From Paludibacteraceae bacterium (lineage in GTDB: Bacteria > Bacteroidota > Bacteroidia > Bacteroidales > Paludibacteraceae), in contig JAFPZY010000009.1 of NCBI GenBank assembly GCA_017417025.1, positions 1-36,337 on the forward strand: 36,337 bases of DNA. Reading direction: 5' to 3'. Of this stretch, positions 15,693 through 23,918 are shown piece by piece. Numbering within the stretch: position 1 is the stretch's first letter; each line of letters begins with the position of its first letter. The notes under the pieces are model-generated. The model saw nothing but the letters and a program-made list of their open reading frames with translations. It searched no databases and was not told where the DNA came from. A program made the position numbers and the translations under genes.

Positions 15693-16964
15693 TTACATGA
15701 GGTAGTTGTAGATGAGGTAGAGCGGGGACGTGAGGAGGATGTCTGAATTCCACAGAGCAGAATAGGGGCGCAGGGCGGGGAGGAGGTAGATGTTCCACGG
15801 GAGGACAAGGAAGTAGAAGAGATAAAGTCCGGCGAAATGATAGAGGACACGGTTGGACGAAGCGTCATTGCTGAAGCAGACAAGCCATACATAGGCAAAA
15901 AGAGGAAAGACAAACATGACAAACCTGCTTCCGACGGAGGGAACCATAAATGTGAAATTGCAGAAAGCGATGAAGGCGAGCATGAGGAAATAGAGGCTCT
16001 GCGCCTTTGTGCCGAGTATGCGCTCTTTGTAATGCCATGCCATGTATGCGGCTGCAAGATTGATAGAGAGGCGGACTGCAAACTCGAAAGTGCGTACAAT
16101 CCAGATATAGCCGGATCCTCCCTCGTTGATCTGCCTAATGTACCAATAATTGAGATAGCCGGAATAGTGAACACTAAGTCCATCAGGCAAGAAAGCAACA
16201 ATCATCGAGAAGAGTTGCACGGCAAAGGCGGACATGATGAAGCTGACGATGACGAGCGCGAAGGCCATCTTGTTGCTTCTGCGTATGACGAGCCAGAGGC
16301 AGAGAATAGGAAAGATGAGAAAAAAGGCTGCGTGGACAAGAGGTGTGATAAAAAGCCAGAGCAGGGCGGTCTTGCGGTGGTCGATGAAGAAGCGGAAGAA
16401 TGCGTAAACAACAATCCACAAGGCGGTAAAGAAACGTACGACAGAGGCCATATAGATTTGTGAAACTGTGAAAAGGAAGAGCAGCATGAGGCACGTGACG
16501 GAGAATGTGTAGTTGTCCTCCGAGACGAGGTACCGCATAGACTTGAGCATGAAGAAGGCGTAGATGACGGCTACAAACATGAAGTAAACGTGGTAGTTGT
16601 GCGAGAATTGTGCAACGACGAAAGCCAGTGCGCGGTCGTAGATGTCGGTGGAAGAACTTCTGTCTTGATCACGGAACGTATGCAGGTAAGTCTTGAAGTC
16701 CCGTATGTTGGTATATGTGGCTTCCTCAAAATGCATTTTGTACACTATGCAGTCGAAGTTCTGTTTCTCGGTTCTGTCGTCGGGGACCATCATTGTCAGC
16801 CCGAACAAGGTGAACGAGAGGAAGAGTACAAGGAAAGAGGAGCGTGTGTTTAGTCGCGGCAAAGCGGCAAGCAGTCCCAGAACAGGGCTTATGAGGAAGG
16901 CCACAGACTTGAGGATGAAGTCGGTCTTTTCTTCTTTGAGCCATATTTTGGTAGCCGGGGTCAT
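15693..16964 (-). CDS. EpsG/Wzy-like polysaccharide polymerase
   Basis: Starting at 16964 (MTPATKIWLKEEK) gives 423 aa and an ATGA overlap with the upstream gene's stop, a sign of translational coupling. An ATG at 17039 would push 75 bp into that gene. The protein has about ten hydrophobic segments (e.g. SVAFLISPVLGLLAALP, ALLWLFITPLVHAAFFLIF). A large periplasmic stretch after the first segments has YDRALAFVVAQFSHNYHVYF, in the style of EpsG-family proteins. The family polymerises or extends surface polysaccharide repeat units at the inner membrane. It is the last gene of the operon. Assignment to EpsG rather than another Wzy type is by topology and short motifs only. Confidence 0.78.
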   Translation of the reverse strand: MTPATKIWLKEEKTDFILKSVAFLISPVLGLLAALPRLNTRSSFLVLFLSFTLFGLTMMVPDDRTEKQNFDCIVYKMHFEEATYTNIRDFKTYLHTFRDQDRSSSTDIYDRALAFVVAQFSHNYHVYFMFVAVIYAFFMLKSMRYLVSEDNYTFSVTCLMLLFLFTVSQIYMASVVRFFTALWIVVYAFFRFFIDHRKTALLWLFITPLVHAAFFLIFPILCLWLVIRRSNKMAFALVIVSFIMSAFAVQLFSMIVAFLPDGLSVHYSGYLNYWYIRQINEGGSGYIWIVRTFEFAVRLSINLAAAYMAWHYKERILGTKAQSLYFLMLAFIAFCNFTFMVPSVGSRFVMFVFPLFAYVWLVCFSNDASSNRVLYHFAGLYLFYFLVLPWNIYLLPALRPYSALWNSDILLTSPLYLIYNYLM

Positions 16965-18043
16965 AGGTGTGTGCAACGTTCCATAATCTCGTCGGTGAAT
17001 GTGCCGAAGCATGGGCCGACAGTGAATTGGAAGAGCCATGCACTGAATCCTCCGGTGTTGATTTCGAGCAGTTTTGGTTCAGAGTCGCAGTCAAGCGCAA
17101 TGTCCATGGCGATGAGGTCGTGGAAGGGGATTCTTCTGCCGACGGCGGCACTGAAGGACTTTATTTTGTCAAACTCAGGAATGACATATTTTCCATGCTC
17201 AAAGTCAATGCCGTTGAATACGGGTGTGCGGTCGGCGAGGAAAGAGCAGCAGTATTTGCCGAGTGTGCCGTCATCGCTGACCCCGCAGAACATGCCTCCC
17301 GAGTGGGCGTTATCCACATTGGCCCCTTTGCCGCCGATGCGCAGAATGCTCCTCATCGGGTGGACTATGCCTTGTATGTCGCGATAAGTGAAGATGCGGA
17401 TTGTGTTTACGGAGGTAGGGTTGAACTGCTCCAAAAAAGGGTGTTGCCTGACGCACTTCTGCATGAGAAAATCCTTGTGATAGTGCTGCTGCAGGTAGAT
17501 GCTGCTGACGAGTTCTCCTGTTCTTGTGTAGTAGTTTCCCTGCTTCCTGTCAATGACCTGTACCCCACGCCCCGAACATTCGCGCGAGGGTTTGAGAATA
17601 AGTGGTGTAGTTTTTGTCTGCGCGAGGAAGTCGTTTATGTCGAGCGGATTGTAGTCTTCGTCCATATATTTCCCGCCGATATTGCGCATGAGGACTGCAG
17701 GCATGCAGTCGTGGGGGAGAGAGAGGTTGAGACTGTTTTTGTCGGAGTAGAACTCGAGATAGTCATAAGGTGTGAGCACCGGCTCAACTTGTGTTGCGCA
17801 TATCTCAAGCGGAATGATATTGATGTCTTCTCCTATAAACTTGGAAAAGATGCGGTAGGAGGATACAGAGACATGCTTGTCGTAATGCCTCCACTTCTCA
17901 AGCCATAGATTTTCGTTTTTCTCTTTTGCCGCGAGTTCGGGATGCAGGCTGAATATGCGCTTGTAAAGGGCATGGTATGACTGCCGCATGGCATTTGCGC
18001 GGTGATACTTCTGATATTTATGATATAGTTCTTTGAGTGACAT
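16961..18043 (-). CDS. Sugar-transfer-associated ATP-grasp protein
   Basis: The 360-aa protein resembles the ATPgrasp_ST family found in capsule and exopolysaccharide loci. ATP-binding and catalytic features visible are PLILKPSRECSGRGV (Lys151 and a Gly-rich loop), NTIRIFTY with Arg216, SILRIGGKGANVDNAHSGG (~232-250), and the C-terminal AMDIALD...KLLEINTGGFS with the metal-binding Glu/Asn. ATP-grasp enzymes activate a carboxylate as acyl phosphate and join it to an amine, hydroxyl or thiol. In this setting it likely modifies the glycan or a lipid/amino-acid substituent; the real substrate is unknown. Its stop overlaps the start of the polymerase by 4 bp, and the flippase gene lies 13 bp upstream. 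Confidence 0.85.
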   Translation of the reverse strand: MSLKELYHKYQKYHRANAMRQSYHALYKRIFSLHPELAAKEKNENLWLEKWRHYDKHVSVSSYRIFSKFIGEDINIIPLEICATQVEPVLTPYDYLEFYSDKNSLNLSLPHDCMPAVLMRNIGGKYMDEDYNPLDINDFLAQTKTTPLILKPSRECSGRGVQVIDRKQGNYYTRTGELVSSIYLQQHYHKDFLMQKCVRQHPFLEQFNPTSVNTIRIFTYRDIQGIVHPMRSILRIGGKGANVDNAHSGGMFCGVSDDGTLGKYCCSFLADRTPVFNGIDFEHGKYVIPEFDKIKSFSAAVGRRIPFHDLIAMDIALDCDSEPKLLEINTGGFSAWLFQFTVGPCFGTFTDEIMERCTHL

Positions 18044-18056
18044 GTTGCGTAATATG

Positions 18057-19328
18057 TTATTTATTTGAGTCTTGCAGCATATTTTTCCGGGCGTATATAT
18101 ATGACAAAAGTCCCAAGAGGACGCTTGTGAGCGTGAATACGCATGCAGCTCCTATGTGTTTGAAGTAATAGACGAGCGGAAAGGCGATGCAGAACCCGAA
18201 CAGCGAGGAGACGACTGTCAGGTTGCGCATAACGCGGTCGTGGTTCTTGACAATCAGGTAGTTGGTGCCATACACCTCGTTGAGCGCGATAAAGAAGACT
18301 GCAACCGCCGTTATGCGCAGGACAATGACGGAGTCGGCGAACTCGCTCCCGAAGAAGAGAAGTATGAGCCACGGTGCGGCAGCAATAAGGAAGAGCGTGA
18401 CAAGCAGTGCTATGCCCAGACTGAAATTGCGGTAAAGGTTGTGTTTCTCTATTTTGCGCGACAGATACGGGAAGAACGTGCGGCTGAACACAGACATGAG
18501 CGTGTTGCTCAAAGTGGTGAGTTTCTTGCCGGCATCATAAAGGCCTGTGTTTGCGGGGAGGCAGAACATGCCCAGCAAGATGACGGAGAAACTGTTGTAG
18601 AGGTTGGGCATGAGGTTGTTGATGAAGACGTTGGTGCTGGCTTTGACTGTGTCCGCAATGCGTGTAAGCGGTACGGCGGTAATCCTGACTTTCCAGCGCC
18701 GGACGATGATGTACATGGCTGCTATTCCTGATGTCAGGTAGCCGAGCGAGACAAGCAGCGGCTGCAGGATATAGTCCTCTTTCGTGTGGATGAAGACAAA
18801 GACCGCTATGGTGAACACAAACCTGAGCGTCACTCCCAGCACCGTTATGTATTTCATGCGCTCCAGTGCCTGGAAGAACCAGCTTGGGAAGAGTATGTTG
18901 GTAGGCACCTGTATGAAGGTGAAGAGCAGTATGAGCCAGTTCTCGCGGAAGCGCGGCACCAAGACAATGAGCAGCATCAGCACCAGCAGGCAGGCAAGTG
19001 CGAGCAGGCATCGCGCCCACAGGACGGTGGAGAAGAGACGTGAGACCATATCGGGGTTGTCCCTGTGCTTGGCCACTTCGCGCGTGGCGGTGTAGTTGAA
19101 GCCCCAGTCCGTCACAGTCTGCAGCCACATGATGACAGCCGCGGCGAAAGCAATCCTGCCTAATCCGTCCGCCCCGAGCACACGCGCCAGATATGGCATG
19201 GTGAGGAGCGGAAAGAGATAGCTGACGCACTGCAGTATAGTGAGATACACCATGTTGGAGGCGACAGTGCGGCCGTCCTTGCTGTTCTTGAGTCTCTGCC
19301 AATATGTTTTGAGCCGGAAGTTCATCAT
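18057..19328 (-). CDS. Wzx-type oligosaccharide flippase
   Basis: The 423-aa polytopic membrane protein has about 12-14 hydrophobic helices. The N-terminal part carries the polysaccharide-synthesis family signature (SNMVYLTILQCVSYLFPLL, PYLARVLGADGLGRIAFA, DWGFNYTATREVAKHRDN). The middle GLYDAGKKLTTLSNTLMSVF is typical of Wzx/RfbX proteins in the MOP superfamily. It flips undecaprenyl-linked repeat units across the inner membrane for the polymerase encoded two genes later. An alternative start at the second Met would remove one residue. Confidence 0.93.
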   Translation of the reverse strand: MMNFRLKTYWQRLKNSKDGRTVASNMVYLTILQCVSYLFPLLTMPYLARVLGADGLGRIAFAAAVIMWLQTVTDWGFNYTATREVAKHRDNPDMVSRLFSTVLWARCLLALACLLVLMLLIVLVPRFRENWLILLFTFIQVPTNILFPSWFFQALERMKYITVLGVTLRFVFTIAVFVFIHTKEDYILQPLLVSLGYLTSGIAAMYIIVRRWKVRITAVPLTRIADTVKASTNVFINNLMPNLYNSFSVILLGMFCLPANTGLYDAGKKLTTLSNTLMSVFSRTFFPYLSRKIEKHNLYRNFSLGIALLVTLFLIAAAPWLILLFFGSEFADSVIVLRITAVAVFFIALNEVYGTNYLIVKNHDRVMRNLTVVSSLFGFCIAFPLVYYFKHIGAACVFTLTSVLLGLLSYIYARKNMLQDSNK

Positions 19329-19346
19329 TGTGCGGCGTGATGTTTG

Positions 19347-20390
19347 TCAGCCAAGCAGGAAACGTCCTGTGCGTGTAAGCAGGAAGAGGCGCGCAAGCAC
19401 GTATGACATGACCAAAGCGGCGGCAAAGCCGACCCACGGCAACAGGTATGAGCCGAGGTGCTGCGGCAGAGAGGTGTGATAATAAAGCCACTCGAGGACG
19501 AACTGCTGGAATATATAGACGGCAAAGCATAGTTTGTTCCACAATTCCCAGTGTGGACGCAGCGTGATGTGCTTTGTGCAAAGCAGTGCAAGGAGATAGA
19601 AAACAGCAACTCCGAGTGAGGAGTAGAGCAGCCGGCACAGGATGTATTCCGCGCGAAGTGCGAATGTGTCGAAGATGCCGGCAGCAGAACTTAACTGTAG
19701 GCGCAACATCTCCATGTTGCGCGTGAAAAGGAACACCATAACCACAAAGAGAACCAAAGCGCCGAGCAGCGCGGAGAGATGCCTTTCCGCCCACGACATG
19801 AGCTGCCCGCGATGCTTGAATACAACGGTCCCGGCATAGAAGAAGGGCAGGTAGTAGAGCGTCTGACCTAATTGCATGGGCAGCGGGAGCCATGAGAACA
19901 GTGCAATGACGGCGAGCAAAGAGAGCACAAGTCCGTCATTGAGCCGTGTCTTAAAGAGCAGCCATGCTGCAAGAAAACACCAGAACAGCATTGGCAGGAA
20001 CCATAGGTGTCCATAGCCGTAGAGCGTCCCGAGGGCGATGTTAAGCCATTGCCTCTCCTGAAACAAGTGCGTGAACAGCGCTATGTAGGCAAGCCCGAAC
20101 ACGATGGAGGGCAACAGCAGGCGGCGCGCTTTGCCGAGAGCAAGAGCTATGAATGAGCTACTCTTGAGCTTACCATAAACTTGGAAACCGAAGACATAAC
20201 CGGACATGAAGACAAACATCTCCAGCATGCAGGCAAACGAGTACTTCTGTATCCAGAAATAAGGCCGCACATCATGTATGCCTTCAGGATAAGACCAGTT
20301 GTGGGCATACATGGTGAAAGCGTGCATGAGCACCAGCACGACGATGGTGACAGGACGCAACAGGCTTATTTCGGCAAGACGCTCTTTCAT
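19347..20390 (-). CDS. Membrane acyltransferase, acyltransferase-3 family
   Basis: The 347-aa protein has about ten transmembrane segments. The N-terminus EISLLRPVTIVVLVLMHAF carries the Arg-Pro and the His23 expected for the active site of OafA/WecH-type O-acyltransferases. YGHLWFLPMLFWCFLAAWLL (~125-145) is the usual HLWFL motif. The family moves acetyl or similar groups onto cell-surface sugars. In this operon it probably O-acylates the polymer or its repeat unit. Gaps of 18 and 25 bp separate it from its neighbours. Confidence 0.88.
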   Translation of the reverse strand: MKERLAEISLLRPVTIVVLVLMHAFTMYAHNWSYPEGIHDVRPYFWIQKYSFACMLEMFVFMSGYVFGFQVYGKLKSSSFIALALGKARRLLLPSIVFGLAYIALFTHLFQERQWLNIALGTLYGYGHLWFLPMLFWCFLAAWLLFKTRLNDGLVLSLLAVIALFSWLPLPMQLGQTLYYLPFFYAGTVVFKHRGQLMSWAERHLSALLGALVLFVVMVFLFTRNMEMLRLQLSSAAGIFDTFALRAEYILCRLLYSSLGVAVFYLLALLCTKHITLRPHWELWNKLCFAVYIFQQFVLEWLYYHTSLPQHLGSYLLPWVGFAAALVMSYVLARLFLLTRTGRFLLG

Positions 20391-20415
20391 AGGTCCTTAT
20401 TGGGCCGTGAGTCTT

Positions 20416-21678
20416 TTAGAGACGCCCGTCCACAAGGTTCTTGTTGAGGAAGCCTTTCACGTCATAGACCACGGCTGAGGACTTGAGGAACTGCTGTATG
20501 TTCAGGTCGCGGAACTCGTTGTGCGCCACAGCAGCAATGACGGCATCGAACTTGGTGGCTGGCAGGGTGTTCTGTATATCGACTCCGTATTCGCGCTTGG
20601 CGACGGCGGGGTTGGCCCATGGGTCGGAGATGGTGATGTTGAGGTTGTACTCGTGCAGGGCGTTGTAGATGTCTATCACTTTGGTGTTTCTAACGTCGGG
20701 GCAGTTCTCCTTGAAGGTGAAGCCGAGCAGCAGGATGTTGCTGCCGAGCACCTGTATGCCTTTCTTGATCATAAGTTTGACAACCTGCGTGGCTACATAT
20801 TCGCCCATGCCGTCGTTCATGCGCCGTCCGGCAAGTATTATTTCGGGGTTGTAGCCGTAGCGCTGTGCGCACTGGGCGAGGTAGTATGGGTCCACGCCTA
20901 TGCAGTGTCCGCCTACCAGTCCGGGCTGGAAGGGCAGGAAGTTCCACTTGGTGGAGGCTGCTTCGAGCACGTCGTGGGTGTCAATGCCCATGCGGTTGAA
21001 TATCTTGCTCAGTTCATTGACAAAGGCTATGTTGATGTCGCGTTGCGAGTTCTCGATAACTTTGGCGGCTTCCGCCACTTTCATTGTCGGAGCGAGGTGC
21101 GTGCCTGCGCTGATGACGGAGGAATAGACTTCGTTCACGCGCTTGCCTGTTTCGGGTGTGGAGCCTGAAGTTATCTTCTTTATGTGCTCAACGGTGTGAA
21201 CCTTGTCGCCGGGGTTGATGCGCTCGGGCGAGTAGCCGGCGAAGAAGTCGCGGTTGAAGACCAGGCCGCTTGTTTTTTCCACGACGGGAATGCACTCGTC
21301 TTCTGTAACCCCCGGATAAACGGTTGATTCATAGACAACGATGTCGCCTTTTGATATTACTTTGCCCACTGTCTCACTGGCTCCGTACAGGGGCGTGAGG
21401 TCGGGCTTGTTGTCGTTGTCCACGGGCGTGGGGACAGCCACAACGTAGAAGTTGCAGTCGCGTATCTGGTCTATGTCAGACGTGCAGCGGAAGCCGTTCC
21501 TGATGGCGGTTTGCAGCAGTTCGTCGCTCACTTCGAGGGTGGCGTCATGTCCGTCCATGAGTGCGGCGACGCGGTCGGGGTTCATGTCAAAACCGATGGT
21601 TTTATACTTGGTGGAGAAAAGGCGGGCAAGTGGCAGACCTACATAGCCGAGTCCGATTACACAGATTTTTGTTTCCAT
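20416..21678 (-). CDS. UDP-N-acetylhexosamine 6-dehydrogenase (WbpO/TviB type)
   Basis: The 420-aa protein starts with an NAD-binding Rossmann motif (ICVIGLGYVGLPLA). It has YESTVYPGVTED, FFAGYSPERINPGD, EAAKVIENSQRD with catalytic Lys206, and GLVGGHCIGVDPYYLA with the nucleophilic Cys259. This set is typical of Vi-antigen TviB and Pseudomonas WbpO, which oxidise UDP-GalNAc or UDP-GlcNAc to the uronic acid in two NAD+-dependent steps. Paired with the WbpP-type epimerase in the same operon, UDP-GalNAcA is the likely product. The gene is 7 bp after the ATP-grasp gene upstream of it. Confidence 0.93.
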   Translation of the reverse strand: METKICVIGLGYVGLPLARLFSTKYKTIGFDMNPDRVAALMDGHDATLEVSDELLQTAIRNGFRCTSDIDQIRDCNFYVVAVPTPVDNDNKPDLTPLYGASETVGKVISKGDIVVYESTVYPGVTEDECIPVVEKTSGLVFNRDFFAGYSPERINPGDKVHTVEHIKKITSGSTPETGKRVNEVYSSVISAGTHLAPTMKVAEAAKVIENSQRDINIAFVNELSKIFNRMGIDTHDVLEAASTKWNFLPFQPGLVGGHCIGVDPYYLAQCAQRYGYNPEIILAGRRMNDGMGEYVATQVVKLMIKKGIQVLGSNILLLGFTFKENCPDVRNTKVIDIYNALHEYNLNITISDPWANPAVAKREYGVDIQNTLPATKFDAVIAAVAHNEFRDLNIQQFLKSSAVVYDVKGFLNKNLVDGRL

Positions 21679-21685
21679 AAATAAG

Positions 21686-22735
21686 TTATAGGGTTAGTTT
21701 TGTTTCAATATGTTTATTGTTGTTATGCTGTTTGATTGCGTATTCAATGAGCCAGTTGATGCCGTTGAAAGGCTCGTCGTGCCAGACGGCGTTGCGGTCC
21801 CACCAGCCGTGCATGAACTCGTCGTCGTCCACGCCGTAGCAGTAAGAGACCTCGACGACATAGAGTTTCCCCGTCTGCTTGTGGCGGACAATGTCAAGCG
21901 CGGCGGACTGGAGTTGCAGGCGGTCGGCTGCATCAAAGGCAAAGCGGACTACATCCTGCTCTATGAGTTCGTGCTCAAAGTGGTCGTTATGTCCGCCCGA
22001 GGCGCGGAAATCCCCCTTGCGGCAGTAGCGGACCATGGCTATGCAGCGGTCGCCGCATACTTCGATGCGATAGTCGAAGCCGTCGTTGGGTATGAAGTCC
22101 TGGAAATAGACATACTCTTTCTGCGCCGGCAGACGGTCTTGCGGCAGGCGGCGCACAAACAGGCTCAACGCACCGAGCACATAGCGGAAAGTGAGCGAAC
22201 CTTTGCGCCATTCGCGCACAGTCCTTAAGAAGTGCTGCCGCTTGTCATAGGCCGCGTATTCGCTGCGGAAGGCTTTGGTAATGAAAGCTTTGGCTTCGCG
22301 GAAGTTGTGCGCCAGCTCCACATTGTAACTGCCTGCGCCTCCGCGCAGCTTGAACACTTTGGGGTATTCGGTCTCTTTTGCCCAGCGGAGAGCGTCTGCT
22401 TCGTTGTAGAAGGCGTAGGCGGGGGCGGCCTGTATGCCGTGCGCCTCGAAGAGGTATTTCTGCCCGAGCTTGTCGTCGAAGTGCCAGGCGGTGCAGAAGT
22501 CGGGATAGACGGTCTTGCCCGCCTGCTGGAGCGAGAAGAGGAGCTGCTTGGCGAAGTTCATGTCGCGCGCATCGCCCTGGTGGAAGTGCCAGAGGAAAAT
22601 GTCGCAGTCTGCAAGCCGGCTGACAATGTCTGTGTCGTAGGCATTGACCTGTTTGCAGTCGATGTTATGCTCTTTGCAGTATTGCAGCCATTGTGTGCTG
22701 TAAGAGCCTTCTCTGTGATGTATCGCGATGCGCAT
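21686..22735 (-). CDS. ATP-grasp protein of unknown substrate
   Basis: The 349-aa protein has the ATP-grasp order of motifs. An N-terminal Rossmann-like domain (MRIAIHHREGSYSTQW, LADCDIFLWHFHQGD) is followed by PKVFKLRGGAGSYNV (Lys126/Lys129 and Gly-rich loop, ~125-139), then VYFQDFIPNDGFDYRIEV, then a C-terminal VVEVSYCYGVDDDE metal-binding region. It is not closely like the other ATP-grasp protein of the operon. It probably ligates a carboxylate to an amine, such as an amino acid to a uronic acid or a peptide-like substituent; this is inference from fold and context. It starts 196 bp downstream of the epimerase gene, the only long gap in the operon. Confidence 0.82.
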   Translation of the reverse strand: MRIAIHHREGSYSTQWLQYCKEHNIDCKQVNAYDTDIVSRLADCDIFLWHFHQGDARDMNFAKQLLFSLQQAGKTVYPDFCTAWHFDDKLGQKYLFEAHGIQAAPAYAFYNEADALRWAKETEYPKVFKLRGGAGSYNVELAHNFREAKAFITKAFRSEYAAYDKRQHFLRTVREWRKGSLTFRYVLGALSLFVRRLPQDRLPAQKEYVYFQDFIPNDGFDYRIEVCGDRCIAMVRYCRKGDFRASGGHNDHFEHELIEQDVVRFAFDAADRLQLQSAALDIVRHKQTGKLYVVEVSYCYGVDDDEFMHGWWDRNAVWHDEPFNGINWLIEYAIKQHNNNKHIETKLTL

Positions 22736-22752
22736 TTCTGTTGCTTGTTTTT

Positions 22753-22796
22753 AGCTACCCTTGAGCTACCCTTAGGCTACCCTTAGGCTACCCTTA
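22753..22796. repeat. 11-bp tandem repeat, four units (RGCTACCCTTR)
   Basis: Units AGCTACCCTTG, AGCTACCCTTA, GGCTACCCTTA, GGCTACCCTTA run from 22753 to 22796 inside the 196-bp gap of the polysaccharide operon, 18 bp upstream of the ATP-grasp start. Confidence 0.93.
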
Positions 22797-22855
22797 GGTC
22801 TTCTTGTTTTTCCTGATTCCTGTGCTGTCTGCTTTTTGTGTGCTTTGCGGCAGAT

Positions 22856-22910
22856 CCCGTTTCCGTCCCGTTTTCGTCTCGTTTTCGTCTCGTTTTCGTC
22901 TCGTTTTCGT
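22856..22910. repeat. 11-bp tandem repeat, five units (CYCGTTTYCGT)
   Basis: Units CCCGTTTCCGT, CCCGTTTTCGT, then CTCGTTTTCGT three times. Unrelated in sequence to the array 60 bp away but with the same period. It ends 21 bp before the 3' end of the epimerase gene. Confidence 0.93.
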
Positions 22911-22931
22911 GTTTGACGGCGGAAAGAGCGC

Positions 22932-23915
22932 TTAACGCAGGTTCTCTCTGTACCACTTGCAGGCTTCGCGCAGTCCGTCGCGCATGGAGAACTGCGGGTT
23001 GTAGCCGAGCAGTGTGCGTGCTTTGTCGATAGAAGCGAGCGAGTGGGGTATGTCTCCGAGGCGGTTGGGTCCGTGCACGGGGACGATGGAGGCGATGGCG
23101 GGGTCATACCCGGAGAGGAACTCGCGCAGGTAGTCCGTCAGTTGGTTGAGGGTGGTGCGCTCGCCGAATGCGGTGTTGTATATCTGGTTCACTGCCTGCG
23201 GGTTGGTGGTGGCAAGGGCGAGGCGGTTCATGAGTATGACATTGTCTATATATGTGAAGTCGCGGCTGTACTCGCCGTCACCGTTGATGGTGGGTGTCTC
23301 GTGCGCCATGAACTGCTTGACGAAGAGCGGAATGACGGCGGCGTATGCTCCGTTGGGGTCCTGTCTGCGCCCGAAGACATTGAAGTAGCGCAAGCCTATA
23401 TACTCGATGCCGTAAGTGCGTGCGAAGACATCGGCATAGAGTTCGTCCACGTACTTGGTTATGGCGTATGGCGACAGGGGGCGGCCTATGTGCTCTTCCA
23501 CTTTCGGCAGGGCGGTGCTGTCGCCGTAAGTGGAACTGCTGGCGGCGAAGACGAAGCGGCGTACTCCCGCGTCACGTGCGGCGATAAGCATGTTGAGGAA
23601 GCCGCCTATATTGACGGCGTTGGTGGTGGCGGGGTCCTTTATAGAGCGCGGCACAGAGCCGAGGGCGGCCTCGTGGAGGACGTAGTCGGCTCCTTCGACG
23701 GCTTTGCGGCAGTCTTCGGGATTGCGTATGTCGCCTACAATAAGGCGGAAAGTGCCGGCATACTTCTCTGTGAGCGGGAGTATGTTCTCTATGTGCCCCG
23801 TAGAGAAGTTGTCAAGGCAGGTGACGCGATGCCCGTCCTCAAGGAGAGCTTCGCAAAGATTGGAGCCTATGAAGCCGGCTCCTCCGGTGACGAGAATATT
23901 GTGGGTAGTGTTCAT
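22932..23915 (-). CDS. NAD-dependent UDP-hexose/HexNAc C4 epimerase (WbpP/TviC type)
   Basis: The 327-aa extended short-chain dehydrogenase has GGAGFIGS (11-18) binding NAD, a Ser-rich catalytic strand ASSSTYGD (~125-132), and the Tyr150-x3-Lys154 pair in SPYAITKYVDELY. HEAALGSVPRSIKDP (~81-95) and GLRYFNVFGRRQDPNGAYAA are typical of WbpP/TviC, which interconvert UDP-GlcNAc and UDP-GalNAc. It supplies the substrate for the WbpO/TviB-type dehydrogenase. It follows the UDP-glucose dehydrogenase gene with a 3-bp gap. Confidence 0.92.
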   Translation of the reverse strand: MNTTHNILVTGGAGFIGSNLCEALLEDGHRVTCLDNFSTGHIENILPLTEKYAGTFRLIVGDIRNPEDCRKAVEGADYVLHEAALGSVPRSIKDPATTNAVNIGGFLNMLIAARDAGVRRFVFAASSSTYGDSTALPKVEEHIGRPLSPYAITKYVDELYADVFARTYGIEYIGLRYFNVFGRRQDPNGAYAAVIPLFVKQFMAHETPTINGDGEYSRDFTYIDNVILMNRLALATTNPQAVNQIYNTAFGERTTLNQLTDYLREFLSGYDPAIASIVPVHGPNRLGDIPHSLASIDKARTLLGYNPQFSMRDGLREACKWYRENLR

Positions 23916-23918
23916 GTT

